This document shows positions 15,106 to 24,964 of a stretch of 55,938 bases of DNA, piece by piece. The DNA is from Polaromonas eurypsychrophila (GTDB taxonomy: Bacteria > Pseudomonadota > Gammaproteobacteria > Burkholderiales > Burkholderiaceae_C): the NCBI RefSeq assembly GCF_014641715.1, contig NZ_BMIG01000021.1:1-55938 (forward strand), written 5' to 3'. Within the stretch, counting starts at the first letter, position 1, and each line of letters begins with the position of its first letter. The notes beneath the pieces are model-generated. The model saw only the letters and a list, made by a program, of their open reading frames with translations, had not been told where the DNA came from and searched no databases. The translations under genes and the position numbers were made by a program.

Positions 15106-17382
15106 ATGAAATTCCGTTTTCCCATCGTCATCATCGACGAAGACTTCCGCTCTGAAAATACCTCCGGCCTGGGCATCCGTGCGCTGGCCCAGGCCATAGA
15201 GACCGAAGGCTTCGAGGTGCTGGGTGTCACCAGCTATGGCGACCTGTCGCAGTTTGCGCAGCAGCAAAGTCGTGCCAGCGCTTTCATTTTGTCGATTGAC
15301 GACGAAGAGTTCACACCGGGCCCGGATCTCGATCCGGCCGTGCTGAACCTGCGCCACTTCATCGAGGAAGTGCGGCGCAAGAACCTGGACGTGCCGATTT
15401 ACGTCTATGGCGAGACCAAAACCTCGCGCCATATCCCGAACGACATCCTGCGTGAGCTGCACGGCTTCATCCACATGTTCGAGGACACGCCGGAGTTTGT
15501 AGCGCGCCACATCATCCGCGAAGCCAAAAGTTACCTCGAAGGCGTGCAGCCGCCGTTTTTCAAGGCTTTGCTGGACTACGCCGAGGACGGCTCCTACTCC
15601 TGGCATTGCCCGGGACACTCCGGCGGCGTGGCTTTCCTGAAAAGCCCGGTCGGGCAGATGTTTCACCAGTTTTTTGGCGAAAACATGTTGCGCGCCGACG
15701 TCTGCAACGCGGTGGAAGAACTCGGCCAGTTGCTGGACCACGATGGTCCGGTGGGTGCCTCCGAGCGTAATGCGGCGCGTATATTCAATGCCGATCACTG
15801 CTTTTTTGTCACCAATGGCACCTCGACCTCCAACAAGATGGTCTGGCACCACACGGTGGCCCCGGGAGATGTGGTGGTGGTGGACCGCAACTGCCACAAG
15901 TCCATCCTGCATGCCATCATCATGACCGGCTCCATCCCGGTGTTCCTGAAGCCGACGCGCAACCATTTCGGCATCATCGGCCCGATCCCGAAAGAAGAGT
16001 TTGAGCAGGCTTCTATCCAGGCGAAGATCAAGGCCAACCCTTTGCTCAAGGGCGTAGATGCAAAGAAGGTCAAGCCACGCGTGCTGACCATCACGCAATC
16101 CACCTACGACGGTGTTCTTTACAACACCGAAACCATCAAGGGCATGCTCGATGGTTATGTCGAGAATCTGCATTTCGACGAAGCCTGGCTGCCGCACGCG
16201 GCCTTTCACCCGTTTTACGGCAGCTACCATGCGATGGGAAAAAAACGCGTCCGGCCCAAGCAGGCCATGGTGTATTCCACCCAGTCCATCCACAAGCTGC
16301 TGGCCGGCATCAGCCAGGCCAGTCAGGTGCTGGTGCAGGACTCGCAGACCGTCAAGCTCGACAGGCACCTCTTCAATGAGGCTTACCTGATGCACACTAG
16401 CACCAGCCCGCAGTACAGCATCATTGCCAGCTGCGATGTAGCTGCCGCAATGATGGAGCCACCCGGCGGCACCGCGCTGGTCGAAGAAAGTATTGCCGAG
16501 GCGCTGGACTTCCGCCGTGCCATGCGTAAAGTGGACGACGAGTACGGCGACGACTGGTGGTTCAAGGTCTGGGGACCCGACAAGCTGGTTGATGAGGGCA
16601 TTGGCCGCTCGGAAGACTGGATCATCAAGGGCGAGTCCAAGAACGCAAAAGCCGGCGTCAACTGGCACGGCTTCGGCAAGATGGCGACTGGCTTCAACAT
16701 GCTGGACCCGATCAAGTCGACCATCGTCACGCCCGGCATGGACCTCAACGGCAAGTTTTCCAAGACCGGCATCCCGGCCAGCATCGTGACCAAGTTTCTG
16801 GCCGAACACGGCGTGGTGGTGGAGAAAACCGGGCTCTACAGCTTTTTCATCATGTTCACCATCGGCATCACCAAGGGCCGCTGGAACAGCATGCTGACCG
16901 CGTTGCAGCAGTTCAAGGACGACTACGCCAAGAACCAGCCAATGTGGCGCATCCTGCCCGAGTTCTGCCAGAAGTTTCCGCGCTACGAGAAGATGGGCCT
17001 GGCCGACCTGTGTCACCACATCCATAACCTGTACGCCAAATACGACATTGCACGCCTGACCACCGACATGTACCTGAGCGACCTGACGCCTGCCATGAAG
17101 CCCAGCGACGCCTACGCACACATTGCGTTGCACAAGACCGAGCGCGTCGAGATCGACAAGCTCGAAGGCCGCATCACAGTGGGCCTGGTCACGCCATACC
17201 CGCCCGGCATCCCGCTCCTGATTCCCGGCGAGGTCTTCAACAAGAAGATCGTCGACTACCTGAAGTTCTCGCGCGAGTTCAATGCGCAATGCCCTGGCTT
17301 TGAGACCGATATCCACGGCTTGGTTGAGATGGAAGACGAAAGCGGCAAAAGACATTATTACGCCGACTGTGTGAAAGAGTGA
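15106..17382 (+). CDS. Orn/Lys/Arg decarboxylase (fold III PLP, AdiA/LdcI family)
   Basis: A 758-residue inducible-type amino acid decarboxylase. The wing domain (about 1-130, response-regulator-like) is followed by the PLP core, with HCPGHSGG, VTNGTSTSNK, the aspartate of HFDEAWLPHAAFHPFY, and STQSIHKLLAG with the Schiff-base lysine at K397. The C-terminal domain is about 600-758. Length is closest to arginine decarboxylase AdiA, but I cannot fix the substrate by eye. It would yield a polyamine or agmatine and consume a proton. The start at 15106 was chosen because an open upstream extension is unlike the family. A GNAT gene overlaps its stop; no antiporter is adjacent. Confidence 0.85.
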   Translation: MKFRFPIVIIDEDFRSENTSGLGIRALAQAIETEGFEVLGVTSYGDLSQFAQQQSRASAFILSIDDEEFTPGPDLDPAVLNLRHFIEEVRRKNLDVPIYVYGETKTSRHIPNDILRELHGFIHMFEDTPEFVARHIIREAKSYLEGVQPPFFKALLDYAEDGSYSWHCPGHSGGVAFLKSPVGQMFHQFFGENMLRADVCNAVEELGQLLDHDGPVGASERNAARIFNADHCFFVTNGTSTSNKMVWHHTVAPGDVVVVDRNCHKSILHAIIMTGSIPVFLKPTRNHFGIIGPIPKEEFEQASIQAKIKANPLLKGVDAKKVKPRVLTITQSTYDGVLYNTETIKGMLDGYVENLHFDEAWLPHAAFHPFYGSYHAMGKKRVRPKQAMVYSTQSIHKLLAGISQASQVLVQDSQTVKLDRHLFNEAYLMHTSTSPQYSIIASCDVAAAMMEPPGGTALVEESIAEALDFRRAMRKVDDEYGDDWWFKVWGPDKLVDEGIGRSEDWIIKGESKNAKAGVNWHGFGKMATGFNMLDPIKSTIVTPGMDLNGKFSKTGIPASIVTKFLAEHGVVVEKTGLYSFFIMFTIGITKGRWNSMLTALQQFKDDYAKNQPMWRILPEFCQKFPRYEKMGLADLCHHIHNLYAKYDIARLTTDMYLSDLTPAMKPSDAYAHIALHKTERVEIDKLEGRITVGLVTPYPPGIPLLIPGEVFNKKIVDYLKFSREFNAQCPGFETDIHGLVEMEDESGKRHYYADCVKE

Positions 17383-18146
17383 ACACGTCCGGCAGTCCGC
17401 TGGCCGCGCCTGCTCATGATGTCGAGGGCATAGAGCGGGCTACCGCCTCGGCCGTGTCGCCCGAGTCGGTAGAAGAGCTGGACGGCTGGCTGCTGGCTTT
17501 CGATCGCGGCAGCGTGAACCGCGCCAAAAGCGCTGTCCCCCTGCAACACGCGGCCTGTGATGAGGCCGTGGTCGGCAAGATCGAGGCGCGATACGCTGCG
17601 CATGGTCTGGCCCCGCTCTTTCGCTTGCCGACGCTGGTTTGCTTTGAAGGTATGCGCCGCGAACTGCGGCTGCGAAGCTACAGCGCCCAAAGTCCCACGC
17701 GGGTGCAACTGGGCGGCGTGAGCGCCATGCGCGCGCTTTGCATCGCCCCACCGGCAGACATCGCCGGCACACCGGATGCAGCCTGGGTGGCCTTGTTCCT
17801 GGGGGAGGGTGTTGATCCGGTGGACGGAGCCAGCCGTGTTGCGGGGCTGAGCCGCGCGCCGGGATCACTCTATGCCAGCGTGCGCGAAGGCGGCCATACC
17901 GTGGCGGCGGGCGCAGCGGCTTTTTCCCATGGCTGGGTCAGCGTGCACGGCATGCGCACCGCCCCCGCTTGGCGCGGCCGCGGCATGGCCGGACGCATCC
18001 TCGCCGCGCTGGCCGATGCGGCCACGACGCGCGGCTTGGAACGCTGCTTTTTGCAGGTGGAAGCGGGCAACACGGCGGCGCAATCGCTGTACCGGCGGGC
18101 GGGGTTTGCATCCGCCTGGACTTACGAATACTGGCGTCGGGATTGA
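17379..18146 (+). CDS. GNAT family N-acetyltransferase coupled to the decarboxylase
   Basis: A 255-residue protein with an N-terminal region of about 120 residues (EELDGWLLAFDRGSVNRAKSA) and a C-terminal GNAT domain. The acetyl-CoA loop reads RTAPAWRGRGMAGRIL, and the motif ending is LQVEAGNTAAQSLYRRAGF. The two-part design resembles other GNATs in which an N-terminal GNAT-like half precedes the active one. The GTG start overlaps the decarboxylase stop in a GTGA junction, so both products should be made together. Acetylation of the amine produced by the decarboxylase is an attractive but untested idea. Confidence 0.82.
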   Translation: MNTSGSPLAAPAHDVEGIERATASAVSPESVEELDGWLLAFDRGSVNRAKSAVPLQHAACDEAVVGKIEARYAAHGLAPLFRLPTLVCFEGMRRELRLRSYSAQSPTRVQLGGVSAMRALCIAPPADIAGTPDAAWVALFLGEGVDPVDGASRVAGLSRAPGSLYASVREGGHTVAAGAAAFSHGWVSVHGMRTAPAWRGRGMAGRILAALADAATTRGLERCFLQVEAGNTAAQSLYRRAGFASAWTYEYWRRD

Positions 18147-18164
18147 TCCCGACAAGCCGAAATT

Positions 18165-18212
18165 GCTATGATTTCAGGAGCTTCTCACGCCCGTGGATCA
18201 TGGGCTGAAGGC
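18165..18212 (+). repeat. 48-bp two-hairpin repeat, copy 2
   Basis: Forward copy in the 229-bp gap between the GNAT gene and fabI. It starts GCTATGATTTCAGGAGCTTC and ends GGGCTGAAGGC. The right hairpin is GCCC, a 9-base loop, then GGGC. It shares the unusual loop GTGGATCAT with the copy inside truB, read in that copy's own orientation, which suggests the two are close relatives. Confidence 0.8.
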
Positions 18213-18295
18213 CGATTTCATGCATAAGCTGCGGCTTGAGCGACGGTCTGTCAGCCACGCAGCGTTCCAGAGCCCCTGCTTCTTAAGTCTTTTTG

Positions 18296-18343
18296 GCCTC
18301 TAGCTCCCACCAGACGAGCGCGAGTAGCTATTTATTCGATAGC
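18296..18343 (-). repeat. 48-bp two-hairpin repeat, copy 3
   Basis: Reverse copy, 83 bp from copy 2 in the same gap and in opposite orientation, just beyond the fabI stop. Read on the minus strand the left hairpin is perfect (GCTAT, 7-base loop, ATAGC). The right hairpin is GCTC, 9 bases, GAGC, a compensatory change from the usual GCCC/GGGC. Two copies facing each other could also pair with one another in a transcript. Confidence 0.8.
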
Positions 18344-18375
18344 AAATCAGGTGCCGCGCTAGGCTGGCAAGGTGC

Positions 18376-19176
18376 TCAGCCGGCCTCAGCCGGATCGCCA
18401 ATACCGCCCACCACCTGGCTGAAACCGCCGTCCACATAGGTGATCTCGGCGCTGACGCCGCTCGCCAGATCGCTGAGCAAAAAGGCGGCGACGTTGCCGA
18501 CATCTTCAATCGTCACGTTGCGGCGAATCGGGGCTGCTGCCGTGGCCTTCAGCATCTTGCCGAAGTCTTTGATGCCGCTGGCAGCCAGCGTCTTGATCGG
18601 GCCGGCGCTGATGCCGTTGACGCGCATGCCGGTGCCCTTGCTGCCCAGTGACTCGGCCAGGTAACGCACGCTGGCCTCCAGCGAGGCTTTCGCCAGGCCC
18701 ATGGTGTTGTAGTTGGGCAGCACACGCAGCGCACCCAGATAGCTCAAGGTCAGCAGCGCTGATTTGGGGTTGAGCAGGGGCAGGGCGGCCTTGGCCATGG
18801 CCGGGAAGCTGTAGGCGCTTATGTCGTGCGCAATGCGAAAACTCTCGCGGCTCAGGCCGTCCAGGAAGTCGCCGGCAATCGCCTCGCGCGGCGCAAAACC
18901 AATGCTGTGCACAAAGCCGTCAAATGCCGGCCAGGTCTTCGACAGGTCGGCAAACATGTTGGCGATCTGCTCGTCGCTGCCGACGTCGCAATCAAAAATC
19001 AGCGTCGAGTTGAAGTCCGCCGCGAACTCGGTGATGCGGTCCTTGAAACGCTCACCGACGTAGCTGAAAGCCAGTTCCGCGCCCTGCCCATGGCAGGCCT
19101 TGGCGATGCCGTAGGCGATCGAGCGGTTCGACAACACGCCCGTGATCAACAATTTTTTGCCGTTAAGAAAACCCAT
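18376..19176 (-). CDS. fabI: enoyl-ACP reductase (NADH)
   Basis: About 266 residues starting [20 protein letters not shown] at 19176; the longer upstream frame overlaps the yejA promoter and is rejected. It is a short-chain dehydrogenase of the FabI type, with the cofactor region [20 protein letters not shown] and the catalytic YNTMGLAKA (Tyr-x6-Lys), then [12 protein letters not shown]. It performs the last reduction of each fatty acid elongation cycle. It is divergent from the yejABEF operon, as in other Burkholderiales I recall. Confidence 0.95.
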   Translation of the reverse strand: MGFLNGKKLLITGVLSNRSIAYGIAKACHGQGAELAFSYVGERFKDRITEFAADFNSTLIFDCDVGSDEQIANMFADLSKTWPAFDGFVHSIGFAPREAIAGDFLDGLSRESFRIAHDISAYSFPAMAKAALPLLNPKSALLTLSYLGALRVLPNYNTMGLAKASLEASVRYLAESLGSKGTGMRVNGISAGPIKTLAASGIKDFGKMLKATAAAPIRRNVTIEDVGNVAAFLLSDLASGVSAEITYVDGGFSQVVGGIGDPAEAG

Positions 19177-19268
19177 CTTCTGCTCCAGTTGTGCGAGTGA
19201 ACCGGCATACCCCAGCGTGTCCCCGGGGGAAACGCAGATGAGCGCCTTAAGTAGTGCAGAATTGTCGC

Positions 19269-21104
19269 ATGCGAGTCTGGCTGCTTCTGATATTGGCTTT
19301 CTTGGCGCTGCCTTCGTGGGCGGCGCATGGTCTGGGCATGGGTTATCAGCCCAAGTACCCGGCATCGTTCACGCATTTCGACTACGTGAATCCCGACGCC
19401 CCCAAGGGCGGTGACCTGACCCTCTCGGCCAGTGGCAGCTTCGACAAACTTAACCCGTTCACGTTGCGCGGCCGGCCGGCGGTGGGCATGGGCTACAGCG
19501 CCAACGGCTTCGTGTTCTCCGAGTACGGCCTGGTCTTCGACTCGCTGATGACGCCGAGCGAGGATGAGCCCTTCTCGAACTACGGCCTGCTGGCCCAGGA
19601 CGCAGCGCTCGCGCCCGACCGTTTGAGCATCACTTTCACGCTCAATCCCAAGGCCCGCTTTTCCGACGGCAGCCCGGTGCTGGCACAGGACGTGAAGCAC
19701 TCCTTCGACACCTTGATGAGCAAGCAGGCGGGGCCAACTTTCCGCTCGTACTGGGTGGACATCAAGGACGCGGTGGTGGTCGACGATCGCGCCATCCGCT
19801 TCGATTTCAAGCGCCGAAACTCCGAGCTGCACATGATCATCGGCCAGTTGCCGGTGTTCTCGCGCGCCTGGGGCAAGGGCAAGCCTTTCGATCAGGTGGT
19901 GACCGAGCCGCCGATCGCCAGCGGTCCCTACGTCATCGACAAGGTCGATTTCGGCAAATCGATCACCTACCGCCGGCGCGCCGACTATTGGGCGGCCGAT
20001 CTCCCAGTGCGCAAGGGCATGTTCAATTACGGCACCGTTAACTACCAGTACTTCAAGGACAAGTTGGGCGAAGAGGAGTCGCTCAAGGCCGGCATGCTCG
20101 ATGCGCTGGAAGAGAGCTCCATCCTTGCCTGGGTACGCCGCTACAAGGGCCGACGCTTCGATTCGGGCGAGCTCGTGAAGGAAGAGATATCTCACCGGCG
20201 TCCCACAGGCATGCAGGGTCTGGCGGTGAACCTGCGCCAGGCTCGTTTCACCGATGCCCGCGTGCGGCAGGCGCTCGCGCTGGCCTTCGACTTCGACTGG
20301 CTCAACGCGCACCTCTTCTACGGTCGCCGGGGCCGCACCCAGAGCTATTTCCAGAATAGTGACGACCTGATGGCGCGGGCCGAGGTCAGCCAGCAAGAGC
20401 AGATGCTGATCGACGGCCTCAAGAACAAGCAGCGCTTTCTCGACAATGTGAAAGGCCAATTGCCGCGCCCCGCCTCGACCGGCGACACCGCCGATGGGCT
20501 GCGTCGCAATCTGGTGCGCGCCCAGGCGCTGTTGCGCGAAGCCGGCTGGGTCTACCGCGACGGTGCGTTGCGTGACAGTGCCGGCACGCCGCTGGTGATC
20601 AACCTTGACATTGCCGACCGCAGTTCCGAGACCGTGCTCGCGCCCTATGCGCGCAACCTCGGCAAGCTGGGCATTTCGCTGCAGTACCGGCTGCGCGATG
20701 CCAGCCTGATCAAGAAGAAACTCGATGAATTCGATTTCGATATGGCCATCAGCCTCCAGGGTGGCTCCTCGAGCCCGGGCAACGAACTGTTCGACGACTT
20801 CGGCTCCAAGTCCGCCGCCGAGAAGGGCAGCCAGAACCTGAGCGGTATCAGCGACCCGGTAATTGACGAGATCCTCGAGATCATCGTCGACAGTCCCGAT
20901 CGCAAGTCACTTGCCGCGGCAGCGCGGATACTTGATCGTTACTTGCTGCATCAGCATTACGTGACCCCCATGTACTACGGCAAGCAGTATTTCATTGCCC
21001 ACAAGCAATACCTGCGTCATCCGGTCGCGCCGCTCCCGCAGCGTCTGCTGGCCGGCTCGGCCCTGCTGACGATGTGGTGGATCGACCCCTCGGAAAAGAA
21101 ATAG
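19269..21104 (+). CDS. yejA: peptide ABC transporter substrate-binding protein YejA
   Basis: About 611 residues starting [18 protein letters not shown], a clear signal peptide cleaved near AHG. A GTG five codons earlier is possible but less likely. It is a family 5 solute-binding protein (oligopeptide/YejA type), with the N-terminal [17 protein letters not shown] characteristic of YejA and the RYKGRRF and [21 protein letters not shown] blocks. It binds peptides in the periplasm for the YejBEF transporter and is the first gene of the operon, 16 bp before yejB. Confidence 0.9.
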   Translation: MRVWLLLILAFLALPSWAAHGLGMGYQPKYPASFTHFDYVNPDAPKGGDLTLSASGSFDKLNPFTLRGRPAVGMGYSANGFVFSEYGLVFDSLMTPSEDEPFSNYGLLAQDAALAPDRLSITFTLNPKARFSDGSPVLAQDVKHSFDTLMSKQAGPTFRSYWVDIKDAVVVDDRAIRFDFKRRNSELHMIIGQLPVFSRAWGKGKPFDQVVTEPPIASGPYVIDKVDFGKSITYRRRADYWAADLPVRKGMFNYGTVNYQYFKDKLGEEESLKAGMLDALEESSILAWVRRYKGRRFDSGELVKEEISHRRPTGMQGLAVNLRQARFTDARVRQALALAFDFDWLNAHLFYGRRGRTQSYFQNSDDLMARAEVSQQEQMLIDGLKNKQRFLDNVKGQLPRPASTGDTADGLRRNLVRAQALLREAGWVYRDGALRDSAGTPLVINLDIADRSSETVLAPYARNLGKLGISLQYRLRDASLIKKKLDEFDFDMAISLQGGSSSPGNELFDDFGSKSAAEKGSQNLSGISDPVIDEILEIIVDSPDRKSLAAAARILDRYLLHQHYVTPMYYGKQYFIAHKQYLRHPVAPLPQRLLAGSALLTMWWIDPSEKK

Positions 21105-21120
21105 CCCCCGTACCGATCCC

Positions 21121-22134
21121 ATGGCCGCCTACATCCTTCGACGCCTTCTCCTCATCATTCCCACCTTGCTGGGCGTGCTGATCCTCAACTTCGTCGTGGT
21201 GCAGTTCGTGCCAGGCGGACCCGCTGAGCAACTGTTGTCGCAACTGACCGACCGTGAAAGCCGCGTCTCCGGCGGCCCGACCGGGCGTACGCTGGATCCG
21301 AAGCAGGTGGCGGAGATCAAGGCACTTTACGGCTTCGACAAGCCGGCGCCCGAGCGCTTCTGGCAAATGCTCACCCAGTTCGCGCGCTTTGACTTGGGTA
21401 AGAGCTTCTTCCAGAGCAAGGACGTCTGGGCGCTCATCAAGGAGAAGCTGCCGGTCTCGATCAGCCTTGGCCTGTGGACCTTCTTCATCAGCTACCTGAT
21501 CGCGGTCCCGCTGGGCGTGGCCAAGGCTGTTCGGGCGGGCTCGCGTTTCGACTTCATTACAACCCTGTTTGTGCTGGTCGGTTATGCGATTCCGGGCTTT
21601 GTGCTGGGCGTGGCGCTGCTGGTGATTTTCGGCGGGCAATTGCAGTGGTTTCCGCTGCGCGGGCTGACCTCGACCAACTGGGAGGCGCTGAGCTGGGGCG
21701 CCAAGGCGACCGACTACCTGTGGCACATCACGTTGCCGGTGACAGCCATGGTCCTCGGTAGTTTTGCGGTGACCGCGATGCTGACCAAAAATGCCTTCCT
21801 CGAGGAAATCCGCAAGCAGTACGTGTTGACGGCCCGTGCCAAGGGTCTATCCGACCGTCAGGTGCTCTGGAAACACATGTTCCGCAATGCGCTGATCCCA
21901 ATCATCACCGGCTTTCCGGCTGCATTCATCGGTGCCTTTTTCACGGGTTCGCTGCTGATCGAGACGCTGTTCTCGCTCGACGGCCTCGGCCTGCTGAGCT
22001 ACGAAAGCGTAATCCGCCGCGATTACCCGGTGGTGATGGGCACGCTTTACCTGTTCACGCTGATCGGGCTGCTGACCAAGCTCGTCAGCGACCTCTGTTA
22101 TGTCTGGGTCGACCCAAGGGTGAAATTTGACTAG
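21121..22134 (+). CDS. yejB: peptide ABC transporter permease YejB
   Basis: A 337-residue inner-membrane permease of the binding-protein-dependent family. An N-terminal helix RLLLIIPTLLGVLILNFVVV is followed by a periplasmic loop and five more helices. The EAA-type coupling loop is near ARAKGLSDRQVLWKHMFRNALIP. It pairs with YejE. The stop overlaps the yejE start. Confidence 0.92.
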   Translation: MAAYILRRLLLIIPTLLGVLILNFVVVQFVPGGPAEQLLSQLTDRESRVSGGPTGRTLDPKQVAEIKALYGFDKPAPERFWQMLTQFARFDLGKSFFQSKDVWALIKEKLPVSISLGLWTFFISYLIAVPLGVAKAVRAGSRFDFITTLFVLVGYAIPGFVLGVALLVIFGGQLQWFPLRGLTSTNWEALSWGAKATDYLWHITLPVTAMVLGSFAVTAMLTKNAFLEEIRKQYVLTARAKGLSDRQVLWKHMFRNALIPIITGFPAAFIGAFFTGSLLIETLFSLDGLGLLSYESVIRRDYPVVMGTLYLFTLIGLLTKLVSDLCYVWVDPRVKFD

Positions 22135-23170
22135 CGCAGCGCCTGTTTCCCTCAGTCCTTCCCGGCGGGCCTGGGGCCGGTTCCGGCGCAACCCGCTGGG
22201 TTTCTGGAGCTTTGTCGTCTTCACCGTGCTGGTGGTTCTGAGCCTGTTCGCTGAGGTACTCTCGACCGACAAACCGCTGGTGGTGCGTTATGAAGGCCAG
22301 ACCTACTTTCCGGTGTTGCGCGACCATGCGGAAAAGACCTTTGGCGGTGACTTCGAAACACCGGCGGACTACCTCGACCCTTTCATCCGCGAGCGCATCA
22401 CCCAGGACGGCAACTGGGCGGTTTATGCGCCCAATCCCTACGGACCCAAGACCCTCAATTACTTCGCGAAACTGCCCAACCCGTCGGCGCCATCCCGCGA
22501 CAACCTGTTCGGCACCGACGACCGCGGGCGCGACCTGCTGGCCCAGCTGATCTACGGCTTCCGGGTTAGCGTGCTGTTCGCGCTGGCGCTGACCATGCTG
22601 GGCGTGGTGCTGGGCATCGCGACCGGGGCGATCCAGGGGTTTTTCGGCGGCAAGACCGACTTGGCCTTCCAGCGATTCATCGAGATCTGGAGCGCCATGC
22701 CCGAGCTCTACCTGCTGATCATCTTCAGCGCCATCTTCACCCCCAGCGTCGCGCTGCTGCTGATTTTGCTGAGCCTGTTCGGCTGGATGGGCCTGTCGGA
22801 CTATGTGCGCGCCGAGTTCCTGCGCAATCGGCAGATGGACTATGTGCGGGCCGCGCGGGCGCTCGGGGTGGGCAATGGCCGCATCATGTGGCGGCATATC
22901 CTGCCCAACAGCATGACGCCGGTGGTGACTTTTTTGCCGTTTCGCATGAGTGCCGCCATTCTGGCGCTGACCTCGCTGGACTTTCTCGGGTTGGGGGTGC
23001 CGCCGGGAACGCCCTCGCTGGGCGAGTTGCTGAGCCAGGGCAAGGCCAACATCGACGCCTGGTGGATTTCGCTGTCCACCTTTGCGGTGCTGGTGATGAC
23101 CTTGTTGCTGCTGACCTTCATGGGCGACGCCTTGCGCGATGCGCTCGATCCACGCAAGGCTGACAAATGA
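22127..23170 (+). CDS. yejE: peptide ABC transporter permease YejE
   Basis: A 347-residue permease with a cytoplasmic N-terminus (RRAWGRFRRNPLGFWSF), a first helix, a long periplasmic loop (about 45-140) typical of YejE, and five C-terminal helices. The coupling loop is ARALGVGNGRIMWRHILPN. The start appears to be TTG at 22127, inside the last codons of yejB and preceded by AAGGGTG; there is no ATG nearby. The stop overlaps yejF (ATGA), so yejBEF is tightly coupled. Confidence 0.9.
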   Translation: MTSAAPVSLSPSRRAWGRFRRNPLGFWSFVVFTVLVVLSLFAEVLSTDKPLVVRYEGQTYFPVLRDHAEKTFGGDFETPADYLDPFIRERITQDGNWAVYAPNPYGPKTLNYFAKLPNPSAPSRDNLFGTDDRGRDLLAQLIYGFRVSVLFALALTMLGVVLGIATGAIQGFFGGKTDLAFQRFIEIWSAMPELYLLIIFSAIFTPSVALLLILLSLFGWMGLSDYVRAEFLRNRQMDYVRAARALGVGNGRIMWRHILPNSMTPVVTFLPFRMSAAILALTSLDFLGLGVPPGTPSLGELLSQGKANIDAWWISLSTFAVLVMTLLLLTFMGDALRDALDPRKADK

Positions 23171-24804
23171 CGAGTCCGCAGCCTGGCATGGCCATGTCAC
23201 CGCATTTGCTGGAGGTCAAGGACCTTCGGGTCTCCTTCGCCGGCAAGGAAGTTGTCCACGGCGTCAACTTCAGCATCGCACCGGGCGAAAAACTGGCGCT
23301 GGTCGGTGAATCGGGCTCCGGCAAAACCGTTACCGCGCTCAGTCTGCTGCGTTTGGCGCAAAACGCCGAGACCAGCGGTGTTGCAAACCTTTTTGGCCCT
23401 CAGCCCATGTCAGCCGTGCGTGACCTGCTATCAATTAAAGAGCGTGCATTGCGCGGCATCCGCGGTGAAGAAGTTGCGATGATTTTTCAGGAGCCGATGA
23501 CCGCGCTCAATCCGCTGTTCTCGGTGGGCGACCAGATCGCCGAAGTGCTGGAACTCAAGCAGGCCCTGAGCAAGCGCCAGGCCTGGGACGCCGCCATCGA
23601 GGCGCTGGCTGCCACCGGTATCCCCGAACCGGCGCGCCGGGCGCAGTCCTTTCCGCACCAGTTGTCGGGCGGGCAACGCCAGCGCGCCATGATTGCGATG
23701 GCGCTGGCCTGTCGGCCCCGCCTGCTGCTGGCCGACGAACCGACGACAGCGCTTGATGTCACCCTGCGCATCCAGATCCTGGACCTGCTGTCGGACCTGC
23801 AGCGGCAGACCGGCATGGCGGTTTTGATGATCACACATGACCTGAACCTGGTGCGCAAATTTGCCGACCGGGTGGCGGTGATGGAAGACGGTCATCTGGT
23901 GGAAGAGGGCGCGGTAGCGCGCGTATTCGCCGATCCGCAACACGCCTACACCCGCAAGTTGATCAACAGCCGGCCAGCGCGTGATGTTGTCGAGCAGACT
24001 GGGCCAGCCGGCGCGCCGCCGGTGATGCGTGCCAGCGGCCTGCGCGCGGCTTATGCCGTGCCGATTCCCGGCGTGCACGGCTGGTTTCGCAAAGGCGAGT
24101 TTGTGGCGGTGAAGGGCGCCGACTTCGATGTCGCGCCCGGCCGCACCCTGGGCGTGATCGGTGAATCCGGCTCCGGCAAGTCCACGCTGGCGCTGGCCGC
24201 ACTGGGGCTGATGCCGCACACCGGCAAGCTCGAAGTCATGGGACAGCGCTGGGGCGACGGTGCGGCGGGCAACAAGGCGATGCGCCGGCGGGTCCAGGTG
24301 GTGTTCCAGGACCCGTTTTCTTCACTGTCACCACGCATGACGGTCGAGGAGATTGTCGGTGAAGGCCTGCTGGTCCATGCGCCCGACCTGCCACCCGCCG
24401 CACGTCGCGAGCAGGTGATTGCCGCGCTCGCCGATGTCGGCATGGGCGAAATTCAGTTCCCTGGCCTGCTTCAGCGTTATCCGCATGAGTTTTCAGGCGG
24501 GCAACGCCAGCGGCTGGCAATTGCCCGCGCGCTGATTGTCCAACCGCAGTTGCTGGTGCTCGATGAGCCAACCAGCGCGCTCGACGTAACGATTCAGAAG
24601 CAGGTGCTGCAACTGCTCCAAAAGCTGCAGCGTGAACGCGGCTTGAGCTATTTGCTGATCACCCACGATGTGGATGTGATCCGCGCCATGGCGCACGACG
24701 TGATGGTGATGAAGGACGGTGAGGTGCTGGAAAGCGGGACCGTGGATCAAGTGCTGGATGCGCCGCAACACCCCTACACGCGCATTCTTGTCGAAGCGGT
24801 TTGA
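23167..24804 (+). CDS. yejF: peptide ABC transporter double ATPase YejF
   Basis: A 545-residue fused dimer of two ABC ATPase domains. Domain 1 (about 10-265) has Walker A GESGSGKT, signature LSGGQRQRAM and Walker B LLLADEPTTALD. Domain 2 (about 280-545) has GESGSGKS, FSGGQRQRLAI and LLVLDEPTSALD. Both sites look complete. Residues about 77-92, between Walker A and the Q-loop of domain 1 (MIFQEPM), are encoded by a copy of the 48-bp repeat, which stays in frame. This region is variable in the family, so the insertion is probably tolerated. Confidence 0.92.
   Translation: MTSPQPGMAMSPHLLEVKDLRVSFAGKEVVHGVNFSIAPGEKLALVGESGSGKTVTALSLLRLAQNAETSGVANLFGPQPMSAVRDLLSIKERALRGIRGEEVAMIFQEPMTALNPLFSVGDQIAEVLELKQALSKRQAWDAAIEALAATGIPEPARRAQSFPHQLSGGQRQRAMIAMALACRPRLLLADEPTTALDVTLRIQILDLLSDLQRQTGMAVLMITHDLNLVRKFADRVAVMEDGHLVEEGAVARVFADPQHAYTRKLINSRPARDVVEQTGPAGAPPVMRASGLRAAYAVPIPGVHGWFRKGEFVAVKGADFDVAPGRTLGVIGESGSGKSTLALAALGLMPHTGKLEVMGQRWGDGAAGNKAMRRRVQVVFQDPFSSLSPRMTVEEIVGEGLLVHAPDLPPAARREQVIAALADVGMGEIQFPGLLQRYPHEFSGGQRQRLAIARALIVQPQLLVLDEPTSALDVTIQKQVLQLLQKLQRERGLSYLLITHDVDVIRAMAHDVMVMKDGEVLESGTVDQVLDAPQHPYTRILVEAV
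23396..23443 (-). repeat. 48-bp two-hairpin repeat, copy 4, inside yejF
   Basis: Reverse-orientation copy entirely inside the yejF frame. Read on the minus strand it begins GCTCTTTAATTGATAGC (as copy 1) and ends GGGCTGAGGGC. On the coding strand it supplies PQPMSAVRDLLSIKE to YejF, with the repeat edge at codon position 2. Confidence 0.75.
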
Positions 24805-24920
24805 GTTCTCTTGTCAGTTTCAGCAAATTTCCAGATTCAGGCGGCTTAAGCCAAATTCATCAATTGGCCCTTCCAGGGCGCATCAGTGCTGCCGCAAGCG
24901 ACTGCGGGCATGCAAACTGC

Positions 24921-24949
24921 TTGCGCGGGTTCCCGTATCGGGGTAGAAT
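24921..24949 (+). promoter_or_regulatory. sigma70-type promoter of the rimP-nusA-infB operon
   Basis: TTGCGC (24921-24926) and TAGAAT (24944-24949) with a 17-base spacer form a good sigma70 promoter about 110 bases before rimP. A start site would fall near 24956, only about ten bases before a strong terminator hairpin. Assignment is by sequence only. Confidence 0.6.
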
Positions 24950-24964
24950 ACGAGCTTCACGACC

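Noticed and set aside
52..17355. Long antisense frames such as 15052-17355 (minus) opposite the decarboxylase
   Set aside because: High-GC codon bias leaves antisense frames open; the plus-strand gene has clear motifs and the mirror translation has none.
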